A stretch of DNA of 37,498 bases. It comes from Treponema sp. Its GTDB lineage: Bacteria; Spirochaetota; Spirochaetia; Treponematales; Breznakiellaceae. Shown here one piece after another: positions 7,666-15,937 of this stretch (position 1 is its first letter; every line of letters begins with the position of its first letter). Below the pieces are notes generated by a model. It searched no databases. It had not been told where the DNA came from and saw only the letters and a list, made by a program, of their open reading frames with translations. Position numbers and translations under genes: made by a program. The stretch is taken from the NCBI GenBank assembly GCA_031254315.1, contig JAIRUQ010000088.1:1-37498 (forward strand), given 5' to 3'.

Positions 7666-8853
7666 ATGGGATTAATTAAAGCGTTGGCAGGAGCTGTTGG
7701 CGGCACTTTCGCGGATCAGTGGCTGGAGTTTTTTGTGTGCGAAAGTTTGGAAGCCGATGTTCTTGCCGCCAAGGGTCAAAGAAAAACAGGCAAAAGAAGC
7801 AGTAATACAAAGGGTGAAGATAATGTTATCTCCAACGGTTCCGGCATTGTGGTGAACAAGGGGCAAGCGGCGGTCATAATTGATAATGGCAACATTGTAG
7901 AATTCTGCGCCGAAGAAGGGCATTACACCTATGATAAATCAAGTGAATCAAGTGTTTTTTACGGCGGTCTTGATCAGGGCATAGTGGGGATTTTTAAAAG
8001 TATCGGAGAACGTTTCAAGCATGGCGGCATTCCGGGAAAAGATCAGCGTATCTACTATTTTAATACTAAAGAAATATTAGGGAACAAATACGGAACTCCC
8101 AATCCCATTCCCTATTTAATAGTTGATCCCAATATCAATCTGCGGCTTACAATAAGCCTGCGGGTCAATGGGGAATATTCCTACCGTATGAGCAACCCTC
8201 TGCTTTTTTACGCCAATGTCTGCGGCAATGTTGATGAAAATTACACAAGGGACAAAATCGACAGTCAGCTAAAAAGTGAAATCATCACCGTCTTAGGTCC
8301 GTCTCTTGCGAAATTGGGTTTGGGGGAGTATCACGAAATTTCGTTTCATACAGATAAGCTGGCGGAAATTCTTAATGAGGCTTTAAGCGCGAAGTGGAAG
8401 GAAGGCAGAGGCATAGAAATCGTCAACTTTGGAATTACCTGCACCGCCTCAGCGGAAGACGAGAACCGTATCAAACAACTTCAGACAGCGGCGGTCATGA
8501 AGGATCCAACAATGGCGGCGGCGTCCCTAGTGAACGCTCAAGGAGACGCCATGCGTACAGCCGCCGGAAATACTGCAGGCGCAATGACCGGGTTTATGGG
8601 TATGGGCATGGCGAATCAAGCGGGCGGAATGAATCCGCAAGCCTTGTTCCAAATGGGCGCGCAAAACGCTTCAGCCGCGCCATCTGTTGCACCTAACGCT
8701 TGGACATGCTCCTGCGGACATTCCGGGAATACCGGTAAGTTTTGCGCGGAGTGCGGCAAGCCCTCCCCTGTATCAGCTGAATGGACGTGTTCTTGCGGAC
8801 ACGCCGGAAACACCGGCAAGTTTTGCGCCGAATGTGGCAAGCCAAAGTCTTAG
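7666..8853 (+). CDS. SPFH-domain protein with two C-terminal zinc ribbons (YdjI-like)
   Basis: A 395-residue protein resembling Bacillus YdjI, a virion-core / SPFH-like membrane-associated protein. An SPFH-like core covers about 45-290 (GIVVNKGQAAVIIDNG, VDPNINLRLTISLRVNGEY, EIVNFGI). An Ala/Met/Gly-rich linker follows. Two nearly identical zinc ribbons close the protein: Cys348, 350, 360, 363 and Cys375, 377, 387, 390, pattern CxC-x9-CxxC, offset by 27 residues. SPFH proteins form membrane microdomain scaffolds. In Bacillus the homologue works with YdjG and YdjH in the PspA envelope-stress operon. It is first in a three-gene operon here with its own promoter; no pspA is adjacent. Confidence 0.85.
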   Translation: MGLIKALAGAVGGTFADQWLEFFVCESLEADVLAAKGQRKTGKRSSNTKGEDNVISNGSGIVVNKGQAAVIIDNGNIVEFCAEEGHYTYDKSSESSVFYGGLDQGIVGIFKSIGERFKHGGIPGKDQRIYYFNTKEILGNKYGTPNPIPYLIVDPNINLRLTISLRVNGEYSYRMSNPLLFYANVCGNVDENYTRDKIDSQLKSEIITVLGPSLAKLGLGEYHEISFHTDKLAEILNEALSAKWKEGRGIEIVNFGITCTASAEDENRIKQLQTAAVMKDPTMAAASLVNAQGDAMRTAAGNTAGAMTGFMGMGMANQAGGMNPQALFQMGAQNASAAPSVAPNAWTCSCGHSGNTGKFCAECGKPSPVSAEWTCSCGHAGNTGKFCAECGKPKS

Positions 8854-8874
8854 AAAAAAGCAGAAGCTGAAATT

Positions 8875-9963
8875 ATGGAAATAAAAGAGTACAAATGTCC
8901 TAACTGCGGCGGTTCCGTTAAATTCGACAGTTCCAAACAGACAATGAAATGCCCCTACTGCGACGCTGAATTTGAAATCGATGCCCTGGAAGAGTACCAG
9001 AAAGAAATAGCTTCTCCGTCGAAGGATAATGCTGAATGGGGAACAGAAAGTCAGACGCAGACTTGGGAAGAAAGCGATCTCAATGAACTTACGACAGGCT
9101 CATGCCCTTCCTGCGGAGCGGAATTGGTTGGCGATAAAAACACAATAGCAATGGTCTGCCCCTGTTGCGGTAACGCTCAGATAGTCAGCAAACGCATCAT
9201 TGGAATGTTAAAGCCTAATTATGTGATTCCCTTTCAGTTGGACAAAACCGCGGCAAAGGAGGCACTTAAAACCTTTTATCAGGGGAAACGCCTCCTTCCC
9301 GATTTCTTTAAGGAAGACAATCATATTAACAGTATTCAGGGGCTTTATGTTCCGTTCTGGCTCTTTGACGCGAAAGCCATGGCGCATATACGCTACAAGG
9401 CGACAAAAATAAAATCATGGAGCGATAAAAATTATCATTACACCAAAACCGATCATTATTCGATAATACGGGACGGCAGTTTAGGTTTTGAAAAAATCCC
9501 TGTAGACGGCTCTGAAAAAATGGACGACGATTATATGGATGCCATTGAACCTTTTGATTACTCCCAAATCAAGGATTTTGAAAGCGCCTATCTTTCCGGT
9601 TATTCAGCGGAAAAATACGATGTGGACGCGGAACAAAGCAAGGGTAGGGCGGCAAAAAGAATCAAGAGCTCGGTGGAAACCGAATTTGCCAGCTCCGTTT
9701 CGGGCTATTCTTCGGTTTATTGCGAGAGTTCCAACATAAACGTGAAAGACGGCAATGTCAGTTATTCACTCTTTCCTGTGTGGATACTTAATACCAAATA
9801 CCGCAAGGAAAATTATGTCTTTATGATGAACGCCCAATCAGGTCGCCTTGTGGGAAAGCTTCCTTGCGATCCGGCTAAGTCATGGAAATACAGGCTTTTA
9901 TTTACCGGAATTTTCGGAATGGTTTTTACCTTAATAATTCAGGCTTTGAGGATTTTTTCTTAG
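8875..9963 (+). CDS. Zinc-ribbon membrane protein (YdjG-like)
   Basis: A 362-residue protein. N-terminal zinc ribbon Cys8, 11, 26, 29 and a second ribbon Cys77, 80, 95, 98 precede a beta-rich domain (about 110-330) that contains YVPFWLFDA and SLFPVWILNTKYR. One C-terminal membrane helix (about 341-358) would anchor it with the ribbons in the cytoplasm. This layout matches Bacillus YdjG. It starts 21 nt after the SPFH gene, and its own stop codon overlaps the ribosome binding site of the next gene, so the three are translationally linked. A role in recruiting partners to the membrane is inferred from the Bacillus operon. Confidence 0.8.
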   Translation: MEIKEYKCPNCGGSVKFDSSKQTMKCPYCDAEFEIDALEEYQKEIASPSKDNAEWGTESQTQTWEESDLNELTTGSCPSCGAELVGDKNTIAMVCPCCGNAQIVSKRIIGMLKPNYVIPFQLDKTAAKEALKTFYQGKRLLPDFFKEDNHINSIQGLYVPFWLFDAKAMAHIRYKATKIKSWSDKNYHYTKTDHYSIIRDGSLGFEKIPVDGSEKMDDDYMDAIEPFDYSQIKDFESAYLSGYSAEKYDVDAEQSKGRAAKRIKSSVETEFASSVSGYSSVYCESSNINVKDGNVSYSLFPVWILNTKYRKENYVFMMNAQSGRLVGKLPCDPAKSWKYRLLFTGIFGMVFTLIIQALRIFS

Positions 9964-9972
9964 GAGTATTAT

Positions 9973-10740
9973 GTGAAAACAAAACTGTTATTTTTATCAA
10001 TTCTGTTCTTCTTTTTTTCGGTTCAGGTTTTTTGCCTCGACCGCATTGTGGATAACGCGGGGCTTTTAAGTATTTCCGAAAAAACCGAACTTACTTACCT
10101 TATAGATTCAATTTCGACAGCGTACAATTTCGATCTTGTCATTGTTACGGAAACTAGCATTGGGGATAGCCCCATGAATTACGCGGATGACTTTTTCGAT
10201 AATAACGGCTATGGTCTTGGCGCTGACAGGGACGGCTGTCTCTTCCTCCAAGTTACAGGAAGCAGGGATTACTGGTTCAGCACTTCTGGCAGGGGTGAAA
10301 AAATTCTGAACGCATACGCCTTTCAAAAGCTGGAAACTGATACGGTAAAATACCTTAAAGAAGGCAATTCCTATGCCGCCTTCCGTGCCTTTATTATGGA
10401 CTGGGAGCAATTCCTAAGCATAGGAGCAAAAGGCAGAAATTACAATTTCTTTTCCCAGAGGAACCTTGTTATGGTACTCATAGCGTGGCTTGCCGCCTTT
10501 GGAATTGGCTGTATCATTGTCTTCATCTGGAAACGGGGTATGAATTTAGTCAGACCCCAGACTCAAGCCGCCGCGTATATCGTTCCCGGAAGCCTGAACT
10601 TTACCGTGAAAAAAGACAGGTTCCTTTACAGTACGGTAACAAAAACCCAACGAGAGACCGACAGTTCATCAGGCGGCTCATTTGGCGGTCATATAAGCTC
10701 TTCAGGAAGGAGCCACGGAGGGGGCGGCGGCAGGTATTGA
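9973..10740 (+). CDS. TPM-domain membrane protein (YdjH-like)
   Basis: A 255-residue protein. A signal peptide (1-21) is followed by an extracytoplasmic TPM domain (about 22-150: DRIVDNAGLLS, FDLVIVTE, YADDFFDNNGYGLGADRDG), one membrane helix (about 163-185) and a Ser/Gly-rich tail ending in GGGGGRY, typical of YgcG / YdjH-like proteins. The start is GTG 9973: GGAG at 9963-9966 is 6 nt upstream, and the ATG at 9971 is followed directly by TGA in its frame. It is the last gene of the SPFH / zinc-ribbon / TPM operon. Function is unproven; in Bacillus the homologue belongs to the PspA-associated set. Confidence 0.82.
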   Translation: MKTKLLFLSILFFFFSVQVFCLDRIVDNAGLLSISEKTELTYLIDSISTAYNFDLVIVTETSIGDSPMNYADDFFDNNGYGLGADRDGCLFLQVTGSRDYWFSTSGRGEKILNAYAFQKLETDTVKYLKEGNSYAAFRAFIMDWEQFLSIGAKGRNYNFFSQRNLVMVLIAWLAAFGIGCIIVFIWKRGMNLVRPQTQAAAYIVPGSLNFTVKKDRFLYSTVTKTQRETDSSSGGSFGGHISSSGRSHGGGGGRY

Positions 10741-10807
10741 CACAAAACATATTTTCCATACTTTCTCCAAAACCCCCAATAATCGCCTAATTCCCCTTCT
10801 CAAGCCC

Positions 10808-10836
10808 TTGCCAAAAAACCTGTAAACCGCTACAAT
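10808..10836 (+). promoter_or_regulatory. Candidate promoter of the hydrogenase operon
   Basis: TTGCCA (10808-10813), 17-nt spacer, TACAAT (10831-10836). A short leader with AAAGGGGG precedes ATG 10855. Confidence 0.6.
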
Positions 10837-10854
10837 ATCCACAAAGGGGGACAC

Positions 10855-11337
10855 ATGGCAAACACTGAAGGGGATATTACCTTTCCCAAAGAATTATTAT
10901 CGTTTATAGAAGAATGGAAGGTTAAACCGGGGAGTCTTATAATGATTCTCCATAAAACTCAGGAAACCTATGGCTTTATTTCCCGCCCCGCCGCTGAACA
11001 ACTGGCTCGGCTTACAGGGATTTCCCTCGCGCGGATATACGGAGTCATCACTTTTTATCACTATTTTAAGACAACCAAGCCCGGAAAGCATAAAATCTCG
11101 GTCTGCCTGGGAACCGCCTGTTATTTAAAGGGCAGTCAGGACTTAATTGATGAAACCAGAAACCTCTTGGGGCTGGAGCCCGACGGCGTAACGCAGGACG
11201 GTCAGTTTTCTGTAGACCCTGTTCGTTGTGTAGGATGTTGCGGTCTTGCCCCGGTGCTTACGGTTGGAACTGATACTTACGGTAAACTTACCAAGGATAT
11301 GCTCCCCGCTATTATAGCGAAGTATCAGAATGTGTAG
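10855..11337 (+). CDS. hndA: NuoE-like [2Fe-2S] subunit of NAD(P)-linked [FeFe] hydrogenase (HydC / HndA)
   Basis: A 160-residue thioredoxin-fold subunit. It has an N-terminal helical part, the TFYHYF motif at about 66-71, and a [2Fe-2S] cluster bound by Cys84, Cys89, Cys125 and Cys129 (CLGTAC and CVGCC contexts). In HndABCD / HydABC enzymes this subunit relays electrons between the NuoF-like flavoprotein and the hydrogenase. It is first of a five-gene operon with a promoter and strong ribosome binding site. Length and order match the family. Symbol follows the Desulfovibrio Hnd naming. Confidence 0.92.
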   Translation: MANTEGDITFPKELLSFIEEWKVKPGSLIMILHKTQETYGFISRPAAEQLARLTGISLARIYGVITFYHYFKTTKPGKHKISVCLGTACYLKGSQDLIDETRNLLGLEPDGVTQDGQFSVDPVRCVGCCGLAPVLTVGTDTYGKLTKDMLPAIIAKYQNV

Positions 11338-11340
11338 TTT

Positions 11341-11880
11341 ATGCACTTTACTCTCGCCGACTTGGTTACCGACATTACGCAGAACGCTGTTGAATCGGGA
11401 GCCGCTGAGGTAGAACTTGAGGTAAGCGAGAACGATAAAGAATTCCGTTTTCTTGTAAAGGACAACGGAAAGGGGATGACGGACGAACAGTTAAAACGGG
11501 CGCTTGATCCGTTTGTTACGGACGGAATAAAGCATCCGCACAGAAAGGTGGGGCTTGGGCTTCCTTTTCTGGTGCAGACTGCGGAGCAGTCAGGCGGCGG
11601 ATGGGATATAAAGTCCGAAAAAGGTAAGGGGACAACTGTAACGGCATGGTTTGATACCGGAAACGTTGACACCCCGCCTGCCGGAGATATTCCGGGAATG
11701 TTCAGGACGATTTTGATGTTTGAAAGTTCGGCGGAAATTTTAGTACGGCGAAAATCGAAGAACGATGAATATGAGTTTCGTAAATCGGAACTCGCCGAGG
11801 CTCTTGGGAGTCTTGAAGATGCCGGGACGCTGGTCTTGCTTGGACAATACCTGCGCTCCCTTGAAGAAAGTGAGGAGTAA
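11341..11880 (+). CDS. GHKL (HATPase_c) ATP-binding protein in hydrogenase operon
   Basis: A 179-residue protein. Residues 1-92 are an HATPase_c domain with N box (Asn15 in QNAVESG), G1 box DNGKGM (41-46) and G2 box VGLGLP (70-75). There is no dimerisation or phosphoacceptor-histidine domain. The C-terminal half (about 95-179) is unrecognised. Similar stand-alone ATPases sit between the NuoE- and HndB-type genes in clostridial-type hydrogenase operons; their role in regulation or assembly is not established. It starts 3 nt after the NuoE-like gene without a clear ribosome binding site, so translation is probably coupled. An anti-sigma-like or kinase-like function remains possible. Confidence 0.82.
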   Translation: MHFTLADLVTDITQNAVESGAAEVELEVSENDKEFRFLVKDNGKGMTDEQLKRALDPFVTDGIKHPHRKVGLGLPFLVQTAEQSGGGWDIKSEKGKGTTVTAWFDTGNVDTPPAGDIPGMFRTILMFESSAEILVRRKSKNDEYEFRKSELAEALGSLEDAGTLVLLGQYLRSLEESEE

Positions 11881-11885
11881 GAATT

Positions 11886-12284
11886 ATGGCAAAGATGAGT
11901 CTGGATGATTTAAGAAAATTGAGGGATGAAAAAAAGACAGACCTTCGCAAGCGTGACGCTGACGGCAAGGAAGTTCAAATTATTGTCGGTATGGGAACTT
12001 GCGGTATCGCGGCAGGAGCGAAGCAGACTTTGGACGCTTTTCTCGCCGGGCTTGATGAAAACAAACTTGTTGATTCATGTCTTGTAAGGCAGACCGGATG
12101 CATGGGGCTTTGCCATTCCGAACCTACTGTAGAAATTATCGCTCCGGGAATGCCGCCTGTTATTTACGGCAAAGTGGACGCGGGAGTTGCCAAACAAATT
12201 ATTCAAAAGCATATAATCGGCAAGGAGTTATTGGGCGAGCACATTTTGGATCGTCCTGCTGTTGATATTTTGAGTACTAAATAA
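11886..12284 (+). CDS. hndB: [2Fe-2S] thioredoxin-like ferredoxin subunit (HndB-like)
   Basis: A 132-residue protein. An N-terminal helix (about 5-25) precedes a thioredoxin-like [2Fe-2S] domain with GMGTCGIAAGAK (Cys39) and QTGCMGLCHSEP (Cys72, Cys76); Cys65 is a further candidate ligand. It matches HndB of NADP-reducing hydrogenases, a small electron-transfer subunit. It lies 5 nt after the HATPase gene and 12 nt before the NuoF-like gene, within the same operon. Confidence 0.88.
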   Translation: MAKMSLDDLRKLRDEKKTDLRKRDADGKEVQIIVGMGTCGIAAGAKQTLDAFLAGLDENKLVDSCLVRQTGCMGLCHSEPTVEIIAPGMPPVIYGKVDAGVAKQIIQKHIIGKELLGEHILDRPAVDILSTK

Positions 12285-12296
12285 AAGGGGGAAAAA

Positions 12297-14111
12297 ATGG
12301 CGTATAACCATTATATTCTGGCTTGTAGCGGTACTGCCTGTGAATCAAACAAAGGCGTAGAGCTTTTTAATCAGCTTACTGCCGAGGCGGAAAAACAGGG
12401 CGTTAAAGATCAAGTACAGATTGTAAAAACAGGCTGTTTTGGTTTCTGTGAAAGAGGACCAATTGTAAAAGTTTTGCCGGAAGATTCTTTTTATGTCGAT
12501 GTAAAACCCGATGACGCAAAAGAAATCATCGCTGAGCAAATTGTCAAGGGAAGGGAAGTAAAACGGCTTCTTTATAACGAAGGGGATTCAAAAAAAGATG
12601 TTTTTGCCGTGGAAGATATTCCTTTCTATCAAAAACAGTTTCGCGTAGTGCTTCGCAACTGCGGCGTCATTAATCCCGAAAGCATAGATGAATATATCGC
12701 ACGCGAAGGCTACAGCGGTCTTGAAAAAGTTCTTTTTGAATGGACGCCGGAACAAATAATCGAAGAGATGAAAACTTCCGGTCTTCGCGGAAGAGGCGGC
12801 GCGGGCTTCCCAACATGGCTTAAATGGGATTTGGCGCGTAAAGCCGCAGGAGACCAAAAGTTTGTTATCTGCAACGCCGACGAAGGCGACCCCGGCGCTT
12901 ACATGGATCGCTCCACAATAGAAGGCGACCCTCATTCGGTAATCGAAGGAATGATTACGGCGGGAAAAGCGATTGGCTCAAATCAGGGCTTTGTTTACAT
13001 CCGCGCCGAGTATCCGCTTGCGATTGAACGCCTTAAAATCGCCCTTGTACAGGCGCGCGATTACGGGCTGTTAGGCAAAAACATTTTAGGTTCCAATTTT
13101 GATTTTGATATTGAAATCCGCCTTGGAGCCGGCGCGTTTGTCTGCGGCGAAGAAACCGCGCTTATTAAATCCGTAGAAGGCAATCGCGGAATGCCCGTTC
13201 CAAAACCGCCGTTCCCAGCGAACAAAGGTTTGTGGCAAAAACCCACCATTATCAACAATGTTGAAACGCTTGCGAATGTGCCTGTAATTACCGCGAAAGG
13301 CGGCGCGTGGCTTGCTAAAATCGGAACTGAAAAATCAAAGGGAACCAAAGTATTCGCCCTTACAGGAAAGGTAAAAAACTCAGGACTTGTCGAAGTGCCG
13401 ATGGGCACAACGTTACGCGAAATAGTTTTCGATGTCGGAGGCGGCATAAAAGACGGAAAGAAATTCAAAGGAGTGCAGAGCGGAGGACCATCAGGCGGCA
13501 TTCTTACCGAAAAATCCCTTGATGTTCCTATCGACTTTGAATCACTGGTAGCTAACGGCTCAATGATGGGCTCAGGCGGCATGATTGTCATGGACGAAGA
13601 TGACTGCGTAGTTGACGTATCACGCTTCTATATGGATTTCTGCGTTGATGAAAGTTGCGGCAAATGTTCGCCGTGCAGAATTGGCACTACGCAAATCCTT
13701 AAACTTCTGGAAAAAATCGCGGAAGGCAAGGGCTCGGACGAAGACATTGAAAAACTTGAATCAATCGGGAACGCGATGACAAGAGCTTCGCTTTGTATGC
13801 TTGGTTGTACAGCGGCAAATCCTGTTATATCTACCATAAAAAATTTCCGAGAGGAATATCTTGAACATATTCACGATAAAAAATGCCGTTCTGGAAAATG
13901 CAAAAAACTTGTCAGCTTTACGATTGACGCTCCAAAGTGTATCGGGTGCGGCGCGTGCGCTAAAAAGTGCCCTGCGAATTGTATTGTCGCGGAAGACGCG
14001 TCAAAGTATCCCGACAAAAAACGTCCGCCGTATACGATCAATCAGGCTGATTGTTTGAAATGCGGCGAGTGCTTGACAACTTGCAAATTCAACGCGGTGC
14101 TTAAAGGTTAA
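12297..14111 (+). CDS. hndC: NuoF-like NAD(H)/FMN flavoprotein subunit of [FeFe] hydrogenase (HydB / HndC)
   Basis: A 604-residue subunit. In order: an N-terminal [2Fe-2S] thioredoxin-like domain (Cys10, 15, 47, 51); the NADH/FMN-binding core with GLRGRGGAGFPTWLKW (162-177) and NADEGDPGAYMDRS (193-206); a NuoF-type [4Fe-4S] site (SCGKCSPC, Cys454, 457, 460, plus Cys500); and a C-terminal 2x[4Fe-4S] ferredoxin (CIGCGACAKKC and CLKCGECLTTC). This is the full HydB / HndC layout, including the extra ferredoxin absent from complex I NuoF. It carries the NAD(P)(H) site. With HydA and the NuoE-like subunit it could catalyse electron-bifurcating or confurcating hydrogen metabolism; which of these it does cannot be read from sequence. 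Confidence 0.94.
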   Translation: MAYNHYILACSGTACESNKGVELFNQLTAEAEKQGVKDQVQIVKTGCFGFCERGPIVKVLPEDSFYVDVKPDDAKEIIAEQIVKGREVKRLLYNEGDSKKDVFAVEDIPFYQKQFRVVLRNCGVINPESIDEYIAREGYSGLEKVLFEWTPEQIIEEMKTSGLRGRGGAGFPTWLKWDLARKAAGDQKFVICNADEGDPGAYMDRSTIEGDPHSVIEGMITAGKAIGSNQGFVYIRAEYPLAIERLKIALVQARDYGLLGKNILGSNFDFDIEIRLGAGAFVCGEETALIKSVEGNRGMPVPKPPFPANKGLWQKPTIINNVETLANVPVITAKGGAWLAKIGTEKSKGTKVFALTGKVKNSGLVEVPMGTTLREIVFDVGGGIKDGKKFKGVQSGGPSGGILTEKSLDVPIDFESLVANGSMMGSGGMIVMDEDDCVVDVSRFYMDFCVDESCGKCSPCRIGTTQILKLLEKIAEGKGSDEDIEKLESIGNAMTRASLCMLGCTAANPVISTIKNFREEYLEHIHDKKCRSGKCKKLVSFTIDAPKCIGCGACAKKCPANCIVAEDASKYPDKKRPPYTINQADCLKCGECLTTCKFNAVLKG

Positions 14112-14122
14112 GGAGGGAAAAA

Positions 14123-15874
14123 ATGATTAACATAACTATTAACGGAAAAGCATTTGAAGTAGAGCCGGGGACGACGATCCTTGATGCGGCAAAAAAGGTG
14201 AATATAAAAATTCCCACCCTCTGTTACAATCCGGATATTACGCCATGGGCATCATGCGGTATCTGCATTGTAAGACTCGCGGGCTCCCCAAAGATGGTTC
14301 GCGCCTGTTGTACCGCTTGTGAAAATAACATGAACATTATTACCCACGATCCTGAGATCATCGCCGTAAGGCGTACAGTCCTTGAACTGATCCTTTCTAA
14401 CCACCCCAATGACTGTCTCCAGTGTCCGCGCAATCAGTCCTGCGAACTTCAGGATTTGGCGGCTGAATTCGGTATTAGGGAAGCGCCTTTCTTAAAAGTG
14501 AAGAACAATTTGCCAATCGATGATTCAAACCCCGCGATTGTACTCTGCCCCGAAAAATGTATTCGTTGCGGCAGGTGCGTAAAAGTTTGTCAGGAAGTGC
14601 AAAATGTCTGGGCGTTGGAATTCCTTGGACGGGGCATAAAAGGGAAAATAGCGAGCGCGGCGGACGCTCCGTTAGGTGAAAGTCCGTGCATAAAGTGCGG
14701 TCAGTGCGCGGCGCATTGCCCTGTTGGCGCGATTTATGAGCGTGACGACACTGTAAAAGTATGGAACGCTCTGCAGGATCAGGACAAGCACACAGTAGTG
14801 CAGATTGCTCCTGCTGTCCGTGTCGCTCTGGCGGAAGAGTTCAATCTTGAACCGGGAGTTGTGTTCACAAAGAAAATCTACGCCGCTCTGCGCCGTCTTG
14901 GATTTAAGACCGTCTTCGATACAAACTTCTCCGCAGACCTCACCATCATGGAAGAAGGCTCGGAGCTTGTTAAACGCCTTGGCGATAAGAAAAGTTCAAT
15001 CCCTCTCATCACTTCCTGCTGTCCCGCTTGGGTCGATTATATGGAAAAATACTATGCCGACATGATTCCCAATTTTTCAACGGCGAAGTCTCCCCAGCAG
15101 ATGATGGGAGCTATGATCAAGGCTTATTGGGCTAAAAAAGCCGGAATAGACCCTGACAAAGTGTACTCTGTGTCTGTCATGCCGTGTACCGCGAAAAAGT
15201 GGGAAACCCACCGCAACGACGACATGAAGAGCGCGGGTCACGGCTACGATGTAGACATTGTAATTACCACAAGAGAACTCGCGCGTATGATCAAACAGGC
15301 AGGCATTGAAATCCTCAAACTTGATGACGAAGAAGCCGACAGTCCGCTGGGACCGTACACGGGCGCGGGGACTATATTTGGCGTAACGGGCGGCGTAATG
15401 GAAGCCGCTGTTCGTAGCGCTTACTATCTTGTAACAAAAAAAGAGCTGGGAGACGTCAATTTCAAACCCGCCCGAGGACTTGAAGGTGTAAAGGAAGGTG
15501 AAGTTGACTTTGGCAACGGTACAAAGATACGCATTGCCGTAGCGCACCAGATGGGCAACATTGCCGCGGTACTGGATAAGCTCCGTGCCGCAAGGGAAGC
15601 GGGCAAAGAGCCACCGTATCACTTTATAGAAGTAATGGCGTGCCGCGGCGGCTGTATTGCCGGTGGCGGTCAGCCTTATGGCGCTACCGATGAAATCCGT
15701 CAACAGCGCATCAAAGGTCTTTACAACGATGATGAAAAATCTCAGTTCCGCTGTTCACATCAAAATCCGTTTATCGGACAGGTTTACAAGGAATTCCTTG
15801 GAGAGCCGGGCGGACACAAAGCGCATGAACTCCTCCACACCAAATATGTGGAGCGGGAATTGTATATTAAATGA
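14123..15874 (+). CDS. hndD: [FeFe] hydrogenase catalytic subunit (HydA / HndD)
   Basis: A 583-residue catalytic subunit. A plant-type [2Fe-2S] domain (Cys34, 45, 48, 62) is followed by the His-ligated cluster (His94, Cys98, 101, 107) and two [4Fe-4S] clusters (Cys146, 149, 152 with 156; Cys189, 192, 195 with 199). The H-cluster domain has all three signatures: TSCCPAW (297-303), MPCTAKKWE (353-361) and EVMACRGGCIAGGGQP (503-518). The proton-relay cysteine and the ligands appear intact (Cys299, 300, 355, 507, 511). The C-terminus holds the small-subunit-like segment. It is the last gene of the operon, 11 nt after the NuoF-like gene, and is followed by a hairpin at 15888-15918. Confidence 0.96.
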   Translation: MINITINGKAFEVEPGTTILDAAKKVNIKIPTLCYNPDITPWASCGICIVRLAGSPKMVRACCTACENNMNIITHDPEIIAVRRTVLELILSNHPNDCLQCPRNQSCELQDLAAEFGIREAPFLKVKNNLPIDDSNPAIVLCPEKCIRCGRCVKVCQEVQNVWALEFLGRGIKGKIASAADAPLGESPCIKCGQCAAHCPVGAIYERDDTVKVWNALQDQDKHTVVQIAPAVRVALAEEFNLEPGVVFTKKIYAALRRLGFKTVFDTNFSADLTIMEEGSELVKRLGDKKSSIPLITSCCPAWVDYMEKYYADMIPNFSTAKSPQQMMGAMIKAYWAKKAGIDPDKVYSVSVMPCTAKKWETHRNDDMKSAGHGYDVDIVITTRELARMIKQAGIEILKLDDEEADSPLGPYTGAGTIFGVTGGVMEAAVRSAYYLVTKKELGDVNFKPARGLEGVKEGEVDFGNGTKIRIAVAHQMGNIAAVLDKLRAAREAGKEPPYHFIEVMACRGGCIAGGGQPYGATDEIRQQRIKGLYNDDEKSQFRCSHQNPFIGQVYKEFLGEPGGHKAHELLHTKYVERELYIK

Positions 15875-15887
15875 TGTAATGGTTTAA

Positions 15888-15918
15888 CAGAACCGGTGAA
15901 ATTAAATCGCCGGTTCTG
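15888..15918 (+). terminator. Hairpin after the hydrogenase operon (probable terminator or attenuator)
   Basis: Perfect 9-bp stem CAGAACCGG (15888-15896) / CCGGTTCTG (15910-15918) with a 13-nt loop, starting 13 nt after the hydA stop. The following TAATTTAT is only moderately T-rich, so termination may be partial. It also lies just upstream of the ribosome binding site of the next gene. Confidence 0.65.
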
Positions 15919-15937
15919 TAATTTATCGGGAGAAAAT

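Noticed and set aside
15077-15703. Minus-strand open frame (208 codons) opposite hydA
   Set aside because: It overlaps the H-cluster motifs of a clear HydA and lacks any recognisable domain or start signal.
15896-15937. GTG start for the DinB-like gene
   Set aside because: It lies within the hairpin stem after hydA and has no ribosome binding site, whereas ATG 15938 has GGGAGA upstream.
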